DNA of 26,256 bases, from the NCBI GenBank assembly GCA_030038335.1, contig JASHPC010000215.1, positions 1 to 26,256 of the forward strand, written 5' to 3'. Positions 7,396 through 15,317 of the stretch are shown here, piece after piece (the first letter of the stretch is position 1; each line of letters opens with the position of its first letter). A program made the position numbers and the translations under genes. Source of the stretch: Vulcanimicrobiota bacterium (GTDB lineage: Bacteria; Vulcanimicrobiota; Vulcanimicrobiia; Vulcanimicrobiales; Vulcanimicrobiaceae). The notes beneath the pieces were generated by a model. The model did no database searches, was not told the origin of the DNA, and saw nothing but the letters and a program-made list of their open reading frames with translations.

Positions 7396-8166
7396 GTGTC
7401 GACTCTCGAACGTCCCCCCGTCGAAAACGAGTGGGACCAAAAAGAGATGCCTTTTACGGAGCACCTGCGGGAGCTCCGTACTCGTCTCTTGATCTCGATT
7501 GCGACCGTCGGCGTCATAGCCGTGTTGCTCTTCATCCCGTCGAAGGACGCTATCAACTGGATGGTCCGAACGTACTTCGCAGGGATTCAGCTGCACGCGT
7601 TCGGCCCCGCCGACGTTATCTTCACGGAGTTCAAGTTCTCCGTCATCGGCGGCATCGTCATCGGCCTTCCGATGCTCATCTACCAGCTCTGGATGTTCGT
7701 CGTTCCAGCGATTCACCCACGAACGCGGCGGATGGTCTACAGCTTCATCGCGCCGTCGATTCTGCTCTCGTTTGCCGGCCTCGCATTCGCGCACTTTCTC
7801 GTGATCCCGCGCGTCGTGCACGCCCTTATCTACATTACGAGCGCGGTTGCGACGCCGACGTTCGGCGTCGCCTCGACCATCAACTTCGTTCTCATCTTAC
7901 TCGGCATTTTTGCGATCATTTTTCAAATGCCGGTCGTGCTCGTCGGTCTAGCGCGCCTGGGCATCGTCGGTTCGCCATTCCTGCGGCGCTACCGGCGTCA
8001 CGCATTCTTCGCGTTCTTCGTCGCCGGCGGCATCGCGGCTCCGGACGGAAACCCGATGACGATGGCGCTCATAGCGCTACCCATGTACGGCCTCTACGAA
8101 ATCTCGATATGGATCATTCTGCTTCTCGAACGTTCCTGGCGCGCCCGAAGTTTCTCGACGACCTGA
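7396..8166 (+). CDS. tatC: Twin-arginine translocase subunit TatC (with an altered RR-recognition residue)
   Basis: The 256-residue membrane protein shows the TatC signature: MPFTEHLRELRTRLL (18-32), FTEFKFSVIGGIVIGLP, and YQLWMFVVPAIHPRTRR (96-112), with six hydrophobic helices. TatC is the receptor for twin-arginine signal peptides. The first recognition glutamate, E. coli E15, is present as Glu26. The second, E. coli E103 in HERR, aligns with Thr110 in HPRTRR. Translation starts at GTG 7396, 5 bp after tatA; an in-frame ATG at 7447 would cut off part of the N-terminal segment before the conserved HLRELR. The last 58 bp overlap resB in another frame. Identity is secure; the effect of the Thr is unknown. 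Confidence 0.94.
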   Translation: MSTLERPPVENEWDQKEMPFTEHLRELRTRLLISIATVGVIAVLLFIPSKDAINWMVRTYFAGIQLHAFGPADVIFTEFKFSVIGGIVIGLPMLIYQLWMFVVPAIHPRTRRMVYSFIAPSILLSFAGLAFAHFLVIPRVVHALIYITSAVATPTFGVASTINFVLILLGIFAIIFQMPVVLVGLARLGIVGSPFLRRYRRHAFFAFFVAGGIAAPDGNPMTMALIALPMYGLYEISIWIILLLERSWRARSFSTT

Positions 8167-9485
8167 TCCGAACGTTTGGAAACGTTACCTTCGGCGTAGC
8201 ACTGCTCGCGCTGTGGGGCGTTCTCACGATAATCGGTGTCGTCGTCGAGCAAGGGAAAGATCCGGCAAGCTACTTCGCGTCATATCCCGCACCGATTGCT
8301 CGCGCGATCGTGCGGCTCGATTTCAACGACATCTACCATAGCGTTTGGTATCTCGCGAGCGTCGGACTCGTGCTAGCGTCGATGACGACGGCGACGTTCA
8401 CGAAGGTAATTCCACGTCGCTTGCCGCCGCATCGTGCCGTGAAAATCGACGCGATGCCACTCCATGCGACGGTCCGCGTCGCGGGCGACGAAGCGTCCGT
8501 GCGAGCGCGCATAGAGCGCTTCTTCGCAAGTCGCGGCTGGAAGATCACGAAGCGTGACATCGACGGCACGCAGTGGTCCTTCGCCGACCGCTTCAATTGG
8601 GCGCGCATCGGTGTTCTCGTCAACCATCTCGCAATCTTGATCATCGCGTCGGGAACGATCGTCTACTGGGCGAGCGGCTATTCGGGCGAGACGGCGATCA
8701 TGACCGGAGACACTGCGCAAATACCGCAGAACCACGATCTCGTTCGCCTCGACGGATTCTCGTACGACGTGAAACCCGTCATGACAAAGAGCGGCATCGT
8801 CTATCAGCCGATAGACTACGTTTCGCGCGTCACCGTCGTTCGGCACGACGGGATACCGACGCCGATGGTCGTGCGCGTCAATCATCCGATCGATCTCGAC
8901 GGAACCCTGCTCTATCAAGCGAGTTACGGCTTCGGCATGCGCTTTGCCGTTTCGCACGACGGCGTTTCCGTCACGTCTCTTGGGAGGCGCACACTCGTCG
9001 AAGGTGACGCGATGCAAATTCCGGGAACGGCGCAGAGCGTCGTCTACGAGCGGTTCGTTCCCACCGTCGATCGCCGAACGAAGATGCCGTCGCCCGATCC
9101 GCGCATCAGCGACCCTGCCGTCATTCTCGCAGTCCTGGACGGGGGACAGGCGATCGGCGAGGTGCTCGCTCCTCTCGGAGCGCCGCTCGATCTCGGAAAC
9201 GGCTGGAGCGTGACGCCCGTGAGCGACGTCATCTACAGCGGCTTTCAGTATCGATACGATCCGGGCGTGCCGTTGGTCGCCGCGGGCGCCATCCTTCTTC
9301 TCGTCGGCCTCGTCATATCGTTTTACTTCTTACCTGCGCGGCTTCACGTGCGCGTCGACAGCGCCGAAGATGGCGCTTGCACGGTGGGGCTCGCCGCGAC
9401 GACCGTCAAAGGGTATGACATCTTCGAATCGCAGTTCCAGGAGTTGGTCTCCGCATTGCGCGGAGCCGAAGGAGTAGAACGGTAA
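8109..9485 (+). CDS. resB: System II cytochrome c biogenesis protein ResB/Ccs1
   Basis: With ATG 8109 the product is 458 residues, normal for ResB/CcsB. It has the family plan: membrane helices at about 26-47 (ALLALWGVLTIIGVVVEQG), 77-97 and 165-188, a large extracytoplasmic region at about 190-385, and a final helix at about 386-408. His173 in VNHLAIL sits where ResB proteins carry a transmembrane heme-ligand histidine. With CcsA it forms the System II synthase that brings heme across the membrane and attaches it to CxxCH motifs. The start overlaps tatC by 58 bp and has no strong ribosome binding site. The reading frame stays open back to 7431 inside tatC, but that part is not ResB-like. Three bp separate it from ccsA. 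The obvious local substrate is the CxxCH domain at the end of the cytochrome b fusion. Confidence 0.9.
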   Translation: MDHSASRTFLARPKFLDDLIRTFGNVTFGVALLALWGVLTIIGVVVEQGKDPASYFASYPAPIARAIVRLDFNDIYHSVWYLASVGLVLASMTTATFTKVIPRRLPPHRAVKIDAMPLHATVRVAGDEASVRARIERFFASRGWKITKRDIDGTQWSFADRFNWARIGVLVNHLAILIIASGTIVYWASGYSGETAIMTGDTAQIPQNHDLVRLDGFSYDVKPVMTKSGIVYQPIDYVSRVTVVRHDGIPTPMVVRVNHPIDLDGTLLYQASYGFGMRFAVSHDGVSVTSLGRRTLVEGDAMQIPGTAQSVVYERFVPTVDRRTKMPSPDPRISDPAVILAVLDGGQAIGEVLAPLGAPLDLGNGWSVTPVSDVIYSGFQYRYDPGVPLVAAGAILLLVGLVISFYFLPARLHVRVDSAEDGACTVGLAATTVKGYDIFESQFQELVSALRGAEGVER

Positions 9486-9488
9486 ACG

Positions 9489-10481
9489 ATGCACCCGATG
9501 GCTCTTGACGGCGTGCTCATGATCCTCGCACTCTCCGCGTACGCGGTCGGCGCCGTCGCGCTCGTCGCGTACTTTCTGTCGCGAGAGGACTGGCTGCGCA
9601 ACTTCGGCGCGTCGCTTGCGGTGATCGGGTGCGCAGCGCAGTTCGCACAGTTGGGGGCGCGCTACGCCGAGACCCACATCTGGCCGCTCCTGAACTTATA
9701 CGGCTCGCTCTCGCTCTTCGCCGCAATGTCGGTTGCGATTTTTATCGGATTCGCGTTTCGCTACCGTCTCTGGTTCGCCGGAGGTTTCGTACTCGCGATC
9801 GCGGCCGTTTTTTTGGCCTACGGCGTTACATGGGACGAGGGAGTGATGCCGGCGGTGCCGTCGCTGCAGTCGTACTGGGCAAAGATCCACGTGCCGCTCG
9901 TCGTTTCTTCGTACGGAGCATTCCTCGTCTCGTTCGTCTTCTCGCTGCTCTACCTCGTCAAGTATTACGGAGAGCGGCATTTCGCGACGCGGCGCGTACG
10001 CATCAGCGCTGCGACCGCCGCCGGACCCGTGGTACCGCCGTTCGAAGTCGCACGTTCGGCGCGTTACGGAACCGACGACGACGGCGTGAATCCAGCTCTT
10101 CGCGATACGCCTGCACTCGCGGCGGCCGTGTCGGAAGGCAGCGCCGTCGCGGGATGGCTTGCGACCCTTCCGTCGCTCGCGCAGCTCGACATCCTCGTCT
10201 ACCGAGCGGTGTCGATAGGATTGCCGCTCCTCACGCTCGGCGTCATCACGGGTGCTGCGTGGGCGCACGAAGCGTGGGGTGCCTATTGGCAGTGGGACCC
10301 GAAAGAGACCGCAGCGCTCGCGTCGTGGATACTCTATGCCGCCTACATGCATCTCCACACGCGCAACGCATGGCGAGGGATGCGCTGCAGTTGGTGGAGC
10401 GTCGTCGCCTTCCTGTCGATCATCTTCTGCTACTTAGGCGTGAACATTTGGATCAGCGGTCTGCACAGCTACAAGGTCTAG
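9489..10481 (+). CDS. ccsA: System II cytochrome c heme lyase subunit CcsA/ResC
   Basis: The 330-residue multi-helix membrane protein carries the tryptophan-rich heme-handling motif as WGAYWQWDPKE (263-273), flanked by histidines expected for the family: HVPLVVSSYGAF (His134), HLHTR (288-290) and GLHSYK (His326). It is the partner of ResB in attaching heme to c-type apocytochromes outside the cytoplasm. Between the YLVKYYGERHF segment and LPSLAQLD (about 165-230) is a roughly 60-residue hydrophilic stretch rich in Ala, Arg and Asp, longer than in compact CcsA proteins I know. A ribosome-binding-like AAGGAG (9469-9474) is 14 nt upstream of the ATG, rather far. It follows resB by 3 bp. No CcdA/ResA thiol-reducing partner is visible in the window. 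Confidence 0.92.
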   Translation: MHPMALDGVLMILALSAYAVGAVALVAYFLSREDWLRNFGASLAVIGCAAQFAQLGARYAETHIWPLLNLYGSLSLFAAMSVAIFIGFAFRYRLWFAGGFVLAIAAVFLAYGVTWDEGVMPAVPSLQSYWAKIHVPLVVSSYGAFLVSFVFSLLYLVKYYGERHFATRRVRISAATAAGPVVPPFEVARSARYGTDDDGVNPALRDTPALAAAVSEGSAVAGWLATLPSLAQLDILVYRAVSIGLPLLTLGVITGAAWAHEAWGAYWQWDPKETAALASWILYAAYMHLHTRNAWRGMRCSWWSVVAFLSIIFCYLGVNIWISGLHSYKV

Positions 10482-10549
10482 CCGGCTAGAAAAGTCGCAG
10501 CTGACGCGCTGAAAAGGGCAGCCGAACCATTCCTAGTAAAGGATAGAGC
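10482..10549 (+). promoter_or_regulatory. 68-bp spacer before the Rieske gene
   Basis: This is the largest gap inside the plus-strand block, so an internal promoter for the bc-complex genes is possible. It holds the AAAGGA ribosome binding site (10538-10543), 6 nt before the ATG at 10550. A 12-bp palindrome CTAGCCGGCTAG (10478-10489) spans the ccsA stop. It has no loop or T-run, so it is not a convincing terminator. Confidence 0.35.
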
Positions 10550-11200
10550 ATGGCGAGTCACAGCGCGCACCGCGCTCAAGAGCAACCGGAGACTGAGGAC
10601 GAAGTTTCACGCCGCACCTTTATGGTCGGCGCCGTCGTTACGGTAAGCGGCATTATTGGCCTTGGGCTTGCGATCCCGATCATCGGCGGTTTGATACCGC
10701 AAGGCACTGCGAAGACCGGAACGTGGTCTCCGCTGACGAAGGCGGAGTTCGGAGACTTGGAGACGGCAACGAACACGCCGGTCAAGCTCGACTTCTCTAT
10801 GACGACGAAGGACGCGTACCTGCCCGAGGAGACGATGCAGGATTACGTATGGGGCATCAAAGTGAATCCGGCGCGCTTTCGCGCCGCGCGCCCCGACATC
10901 TTCAACGGTCCCGGCGGCAAGGCCGACGTTCCGTACAACGTCGTGAACATGAGTTTCGTTCTCTTTAGCCCGCTCTGCCCGCACCTCGGCTGCAGATACA
11001 ACTGGGATTCTGCAGCGAACAAATTCATGTGCCCTTGCCACGGATCGCAGTACAACTTCGACGGCGCACATCTTGCCGGCCCCGCGCCGAGAGGGCTCGA
11101 TCCGCTGCCGATGCGCGAACAGAAGGGCATCGCGGAGTTGATGTGGATTCGCTATCAGTCGACGACGCCCGATCGCATCGTCATCTCGTACGTGTCGTAG
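10550..11200 (+). CDS. Rieske [2Fe-2S] iron-sulfur protein of a bc-type complex, Tat-exported
   Basis: The 216-residue protein starts with a twin-arginine signal-anchor: SRRTFM (20-25) followed by a hydrophobic helix, about 26-50. The C-terminal Rieske fold has both cluster boxes: CPHLGC (143-148) and CPCHGS (161-166). By family rules Cys143, His145, Cys161 and His164 bind the [2Fe-2S] cluster and Cys148 and Cys163 form the disulfide. It takes an electron from quinol at the Qo site of cytochrome b and passes it to a c-type heme. Box 1 has Pro where CTHLGC is more common. The gene sits 13 bp before cytochrome b and downstream of tatAC, which would translocate it folded. The start is supported by AAAGGA 6 nt upstream. 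Confidence 0.95.
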   Translation: MASHSAHRAQEQPETEDEVSRRTFMVGAVVTVSGIIGLGLAIPIIGGLIPQGTAKTGTWSPLTKAEFGDLETATNTPVKLDFSMTTKDAYLPEETMQDYVWGIKVNPARFRAARPDIFNGPGGKADVPYNVVNMSFVLFSPLCPHLGCRYNWDSAANKFMCPCHGSQYNFDGAHLAGPAPRGLDPLPMREQKGIAELMWIRYQSTTPDRIVISYVS

Positions 11201-11202
11201 GC

Positions 11203-11208
11203 GAGGAG
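11203..11208 (+). promoter_or_regulatory. Ribosome binding site GAGGAG for the cytochrome b fusion
   Basis: GAGGAG lies 5 nt before the ATG at 11214, in the 13-bp gap after the Rieske gene, and confirms that start. Confidence 0.65.
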
Positions 11209-11213
11209 CGAGC

Positions 11214-12695
11214 ATGATAGCATCGGTGATAAACTGGATCGAACGCCGTACGGGCTTCGTCTCGATGACGAAGGACTTTCTCACCGAAGATATTCCCGGC
11301 GGAGAGAGCTACTGGTACGTCTTCGGCAGCGCGACGCTCTTCGCAATGATCCTCCAAATCGCCACCGGCATCGCGCTCACGTTCTGGTATGCTCCGTCTG
11401 CGGCGACCGCGTGGGAGTCGACGAAAGCGATCTACGACAACGGCTTCGAGCACTTCGTGCTCTCGATGCACTACTGGGGCGCGTCGGCGATGATCGCACT
11501 CGTCTTCCTTCACATGCTGCAAGTCGCCGTCTCGGGCGCCTACAAGGCGCCGCGCGAGCTGCAATGGGTCGTCGGAGTCCTGCTGCTCCTCTTCACACTC
11601 GTGCTCGGGCTCACCGGCTACCTGTTGCCGTGGGACATGAACGCCTATTTCGCGTCGCAGGTCTCGCTGAACATCACGGGTACCGCGCCGATCGCAGGAC
11701 CCGTCATCCAGAGCATCGCGCAAGGCGGCGGCGTCATGGGAACGCAGACGATCAACCGTTTCTTCGGATTGCACGTCTGGCTCATGCCGGCACTGCTGCT
11801 CGCGCTCGTCGGCGCGCATCTTGCTATCTTCCGCCACAACGGCGCGGCCGGGCCGCTCATCGACGACCGCCGCGGCATGCGCGTCGGGCGTTTCTGGCCA
11901 GACCAGGTCTTCATGGACACGGTCGTGTCGTTCTTGGTCTTCATCTTGATTCTGTTTCTCGCGTGGGTGGCACCGCCGTTCCTCGACGTGAAGGCCGACC
12001 CGACGAACACGACGTTCGTTCCGTATCCGGCATGGTACTTTCTCTCGCTCTTCGGCTTACTGAGAATCGTGCCACCGCAGCTTGATCTCGTCGCGACGAT
12101 CATCGTTCCCTCGATCTTCGCTCTCATCGTCCTCTTGCTGCCATGGATCGATCGCAGCCGTTCGCGGCTCGCTTCGGATCGCAAGGGAATGCTTACCGCG
12201 ATCACGCTCGTCGTCGCGGTCATTGTCGGCCTCTCCGTGTACAGCCAAATTTCGATCCAGGCCAACCAGGCCGCAGCGGCTGCGGCTGCCGTCCCGGCTG
12301 CCGCCCCGTCAACGACGACCGCGCCCGTTCTTACCAACAACACGACGGCGATAGCCGGTGGCGCAATGCAGGCCTCTTCGGCGACGCACGGTGCCGCCGT
12401 CTTCTCGCAAAACTGCTCGTCGTGTCACGGCGCGCAAGGACAAGGAACGCCTGGAGCGTTTCCGCCGCTGGCGAACAATCCGTTCGTAACGGGTCCGGCA
12501 CCGGCAGTCATCAACGTCGTCGAGAACGGACGCTCGGGACCGATTACGGTGAACGGACAGAGCTACAACGGGACGATGCCTGCATGGAAGAGCTCGCTCT
12601 CGACGCAAGACGTTGCCGACGTCATCACGTACATCCGCACGTCGCTCGGTAACAACAAAGCGTCACCCGTCAGCGCGACGCAGGTGAGCAAGTAG
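11214..12695 (+). CDS. Cytochrome b (b6 + subunit IV) fused to a C-terminal cytochrome c domain
   Basis: This 493-residue single chain joins three parts that are often separate. Residues 1-220 are the cytochrome b6-like core with bis-histidine heme ligands H86/H100 (x13 spacing) and H187/H202 (x14 spacing, as in b6-type proteins). Residues 221-345 are the subunit IV-like part with further helices. An Ala/Pro/Thr linker (351-392) leads to a class I cytochrome c domain with CSSCH (401-405) and a likely distal Met455 in NGTMPAW. The Qo-site loop reads P-A-W-Y (272-275) where PEWY is standard. It would oxidise quinol, pass one electron to the Rieske protein and then to its own c heme, replacing a separate cytochrome c1. 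The c domain must be matured by the adjacent ResB/CcsA. The last 26 bp overlap the convergent glycosyltransferase gene. Confidence 0.94.
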   Translation: MIASVINWIERRTGFVSMTKDFLTEDIPGGESYWYVFGSATLFAMILQIATGIALTFWYAPSAATAWESTKAIYDNGFEHFVLSMHYWGASAMIALVFLHMLQVAVSGAYKAPRELQWVVGVLLLLFTLVLGLTGYLLPWDMNAYFASQVSLNITGTAPIAGPVIQSIAQGGGVMGTQTINRFFGLHVWLMPALLLALVGAHLAIFRHNGAAGPLIDDRRGMRVGRFWPDQVFMDTVVSFLVFILILFLAWVAPPFLDVKADPTNTTFVPYPAWYFLSLFGLLRIVPPQLDLVATIIVPSIFALIVLLLPWIDRSRSRLASDRKGMLTAITLVVAVIVGLSVYSQISIQANQAAAAAAAVPAAAPSTTTAPVLTNNTTAIAGGAMQASSATHGAAVFSQNCSSCHGAQGQGTPGAFPPLANNPFVTGPAPAVINVVENGRSGPITVNGQSYNGTMPAWKSSLSTQDVADVITYIRTSLGNNKASPVSATQVSK

Positions 12696-14301
12696 CGCCC
12701 GAGTAGAGCTCGAGTGCAGCTTTCGCAGCCGTCGCGATGACGCGGCGGCTGCGTCCGTACGTTGGATCGATCGTCGGTTGCGCGCGCGGTGCGACGAGCC
12801 AGAGGCGGGATGAGTCGCAGATGACGCGCCGCGGATCGTCGACGTTTCGCGACGCGTCGCTCGGCGACGACAGGACGATGACGCCCGGCCTCGTGTAGAA
12901 GATGAGAGCGTTGGAACCCGAGACGTCCTGAATCGCGACGGCGTCGCCCGAACGCCGGTCGCGATCGATGATCGCGGCGAGAGCCGGGACCGGTTTGAAC
13001 GCTTCTGCGTGCGGCAGCACCGCAACGGCAAGAACGTCGACCGCAGCGAGCATCGCGAGGCCAAGCGCATACGGTGCCGCGCCAATGCTAAAGCGGCGCG
13101 CGAGGAGCACCGCCGTAACGAGCGATCCGGCGAAGACCGCTATCGCTGCGCCGAGGAGTGGCGCCACGGCGGCGGCGACGGCAACCGTGAGCCGGTTCTC
13201 GAGTGTGAAGACGCGTATTGCGATCGCGAGCAAGCCGATCGTCACCGGAACGATCGTTGACGCGATAATCGCCGACCGAGTCGCGCCCTTGCGCGCGACG
13301 GCGTCGAAATAGAGTGCTGTCACGATCGCAAGCCCTGGAAGCTCGAGCGCGACGTAGTTCGGAAGCTTCGTCCTTGCGAAACTAAAGAAGACGAGCGGCA
13401 CGACGATCCACGTGAAGCCAAGCTTCCAAAGCCTCTCGTCCTTCGTACGGCTCGCGCCGTAAAAGATCGCGGGCGGCAGAAACGCGATCCACGGAAAGAA
13501 CCCGAGAATGAGAACCGGCAGGTAGTACCAGAACGGTCCTGACTGGTTTTCGATAACGCCGGTGTATCGCCCGACCGTGTAATGCCCGAGCAGCTGCAAG
13601 ATCCCGCGCATCCCCGTGCGCGATGCGGTCGCGGCAAACCACGGAACGACGATGAGGAGAAAGAGAAAGGATGCAATAACGCACGCGCGCAGACTCGGCA
13701 GGCGCAGACCGTCGCGATGCGCCCAAAGGACGTAAGGCACGACGACGAGCAGCGCAACGACCGGAGCGACCGGGCCCTTTGCGAGAAAACCGAACGCCGT
13801 TGCAACGGCACCGTACACGTAGTACCGTTCGCGCCCGGTTTCGAGCGCGCGAAACCACGAGAGCACCGCGACGGTCACGGCGAGGTCGAGAATCGCATCC
13901 ATAATTGCGAGACGTCCGATGACGGCTTGCATGAGCGCTGTCGAAAGCACGATGCTCGCAACGATGCCTGCACGCTCGCCGCATCGCCGCGCAAGCGCGT
14001 ATGCGAGCACCGCTCCCATCGCGACGGTGGCTAGCGCCGACGGAAGTCGCAGCGCGAATGCCGTGATGCCGAACACCCGCGCAGCAAGTGCCGCAATCCA
14101 AAAGTAGAGCGGAGGCTGCACGAACCACGGATGCCCGTTGAAGTGCAGCACGATCCAGTCGTGCGTCAGGAGAACTTCTCGCGCCACTTCGCCGTAGGCG
14201 GTCTCGCTGTTGTCCCACAACGTTCCCGAGCCAAGCCCGGGCAGCGTTGCAAGCGCACCGGCGAGCGCGCCGATCAACGCTGCGCGCACCGGCCTCTCCA
14301 T
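12670..14301 (-). CDS. Membrane glycosyltransferase, GT39/ArnT-type
   Basis: From the ATG at 14301 the product is 543 residues with about 10-12 hydrophobic helices and a C-terminal soluble region from about 420. The N-terminal loop has the family pattern LWDNSETAYGEVAREVLLTHDW (D30, E33; usually LWDxDExRYAEVAREM), then NGHPWFVQPPLYFW. Further motifs are FLAKGP and, near the middle, FWYYLPVLILGFFPW. Such enzymes transfer a sugar from a polyprenyl-phosphate carrier to a lipid, glycan or protein outside the cytoplasm. The acceptor is unknown; in the second motif Val and Gln replace the usual Glu and Lys of YFEKPPL. The frame remains open to 15465, antisense to hemC, but that extension has no membrane or family character. 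The start has no clear ribosome binding site. The gene interrupts the plus-strand run between the respiratory and heme blocks. Confidence 0.85.
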   Translation of the reverse strand: MERPVRAALIGALAGALATLPGLGSGTLWDNSETAYGEVAREVLLTHDWIVLHFNGHPWFVQPPLYFWIAALAARVFGITAFALRLPSALATVAMGAVLAYALARRCGERAGIVASIVLSTALMQAVIGRLAIMDAILDLAVTVAVLSWFRALETGRERYYVYGAVATAFGFLAKGPVAPVVALLVVVPYVLWAHRDGLRLPSLRACVIASFLFLLIVVPWFAATASRTGMRGILQLLGHYTVGRYTGVIENQSGPFWYYLPVLILGFFPWIAFLPPAIFYGASRTKDERLWKLGFTWIVVPLVFFSFARTKLPNYVALELPGLAIVTALYFDAVARKGATRSAIIASTIVPVTIGLLAIAIRVFTLENRLTVAVAAAVAPLLGAAIAVFAGSLVTAVLLARRFSIGAAPYALGLAMLAAVDVLAVAVLPHAEAFKPVPALAAIIDRDRRSGDAVAIQDVSGSNALIFYTRPGVIVLSSPSDASRNVDDPRRVICDSSRLWLVAPRAQPTIDPTYGRSRRVIATAAKAALELYSGATCSPASR

Positions 14302-14399
14302 AGCGTAAACGGTGTTTGCCGGGCGTGTGGGGAACTCTTCTCCGCCGTGTTTTCGAGGGAGGTCTCCGGTTGCTCGTATCGGCTCGGGCGGGCATTCAG
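14302..14399. promoter_or_regulatory. Divergent promoter region for the glycosyltransferase and the heme operon
   Basis: The 98-bp spacer between the divergent starts at 14301 and 14400 must initiate the seven-gene hem operon. GGGAGG at 14358-14363 lies 6 nt before an in-frame TTG (14370), a possible alternative hemC start. I searched by eye for a Rex operator (TTGTGAA-N6-TTCACAA type) and saw none. Confidence 0.45.
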
Positions 14400-15317
14400 A
14401 TGAAGCTCGAGCGCGCAATCTGCGCTTCACGCGCGAGCGCGCTTGCAACCGCGCAGGCGCGAACCGTCGCCGCCACGGTCGCGAAACGCGGGATCGCGAG
14501 CGAAATCTTGAACGTGACGACCGCAGGCGACCGCGATCGCAAACGTCCTCTCCACGCGTTCGGTGACGTAAACGTCTTTGTGAAAGAACTCGAGCACGCG
14601 CTGCTCGAACGCCGCGCCGATTATGCCGTGCACTCTGCGAAGGATCTTCCGAGCGAGCTGAGCATCGGCATGGCGCTCGCAGCAATCTCCGCGCGAGAGG
14701 ATCCGCGTGACGCCTTCTGCAGCGAACGCTACGCGAGTTTCGACGCGTTGCCGAGCGGCGCCGTCGTCGGCACCTCGAGTCTTCGGCGGCGCTTCCAACT
14801 GAAGGCGCTGCGCCCCGAGTTGACGTACGTCGATTTGCGCGGCAACGTCGATACGCGCTTGCGCCGGCTGAGCGAAGGTGCGTACGATGCAATCGTGCTG
14901 GCGGCGGCCGGCTTGCAGCGGCTAGGCGCGCGAGCAACGCATACCGTCCCATTCTCCGTCGAAGCGATCGTCCCGGCGGCCGGCCAAGGGGCCCTTGCGG
15001 TTGAGACACGTGCCGATGACGAGCTGTTCGCATACGAGCTGCGCGCAGCGGTGAACGATGCCGTCGCGGAGTGCTGTGTGCTCTGCGAACGCGCTGCGTT
15101 GCGAGCACTGCACGCGGGCTGCAGCACGCCGATCGGCGTGAACGCATCTCTCGAGGGCACGCGCATGCGTGCGCACCTCGCCTATGCGACGCCTGAAGAC
15201 ATCGTTCGCGAACGCGTCGACGGCGAGGTGCACGGAACCCGTGACGCCGAGCTTCTCGGTGAATCGCTCGCACAGCGCGTGCTTTCGCGCCTGCAGACCT
15301 CCGGAGCGAGCACGTGA
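14400..15317 (+). CDS. hemC: Hydroxymethylbilane synthase (porphobilinogen deaminase)
   Basis: The 305-residue enzyme condenses four porphobilinogens into hydroxymethylbilane. Family features in order: the N-terminal SRASALATAQA (10-20, like TRxSPLALAQ), FVKELEHALLE (60-70), AVHSAKDLP (76-84) with the catalytic aspartate Asp82, REDPRDAF (99-106), GTSSLRRR (124-131), DLRGNVDTRL (145-154), PAAGQGALAVE (192-202), and HAGCSTPIG (238-246), where Cys241 binds the dipyrromethane cofactor. The loop before FVKELE reads FGDVN instead of the common GGKG. ATG 14400 fits homology; a TTG at 14370 with a better ribosome binding site would add ten residues. The stop overlaps the hemB start (GTGA). It is the first gene of the heme operon. 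Confidence 0.95.
   Translation: MKLERAICASRASALATAQARTVAATVAKRGIASEILNVTTAGDRDRKRPLHAFGDVNVFVKELEHALLERRADYAVHSAKDLPSELSIGMALAAISAREDPRDAFCSERYASFDALPSGAVVGTSSLRRRFQLKALRPELTYVDLRGNVDTRLRRLSEGAYDAIVLAAAGLQRLGARATHTVPFSVEAIVPAAGQGALAVETRADDELFAYELRAAVNDAVAECCVLCERAALRALHAGCSTPIGVNASLEGTRMRAHLAYATPEDIVRERVDGEVHGTRDAELLGESLAQRVLSRLQTSGAST

Noticed and set aside
7431..8108. Long open frame running through tatC into resB, as if a 684-residue protein
   Set aside because: The part inside tatC is Arg/Ser/His-rich with no membrane or ResB character, while TatC in the other frame is unmistakable. ResB homology begins only after ATG 8109.
10478..10489. CTAGCCGGCTAG palindrome over the ccsA stop as a terminator
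   Set aside because: It has no loop, no T-run and a 6-bp stem only; it is more likely chance or a minor site, and the downstream Rieske gene belongs to the same block.
14302..14399. Possible Rex operator in front of the heme operon
   Set aside because: No TTGTGAA/TTCACAA-type inverted half-sites were found by eye.
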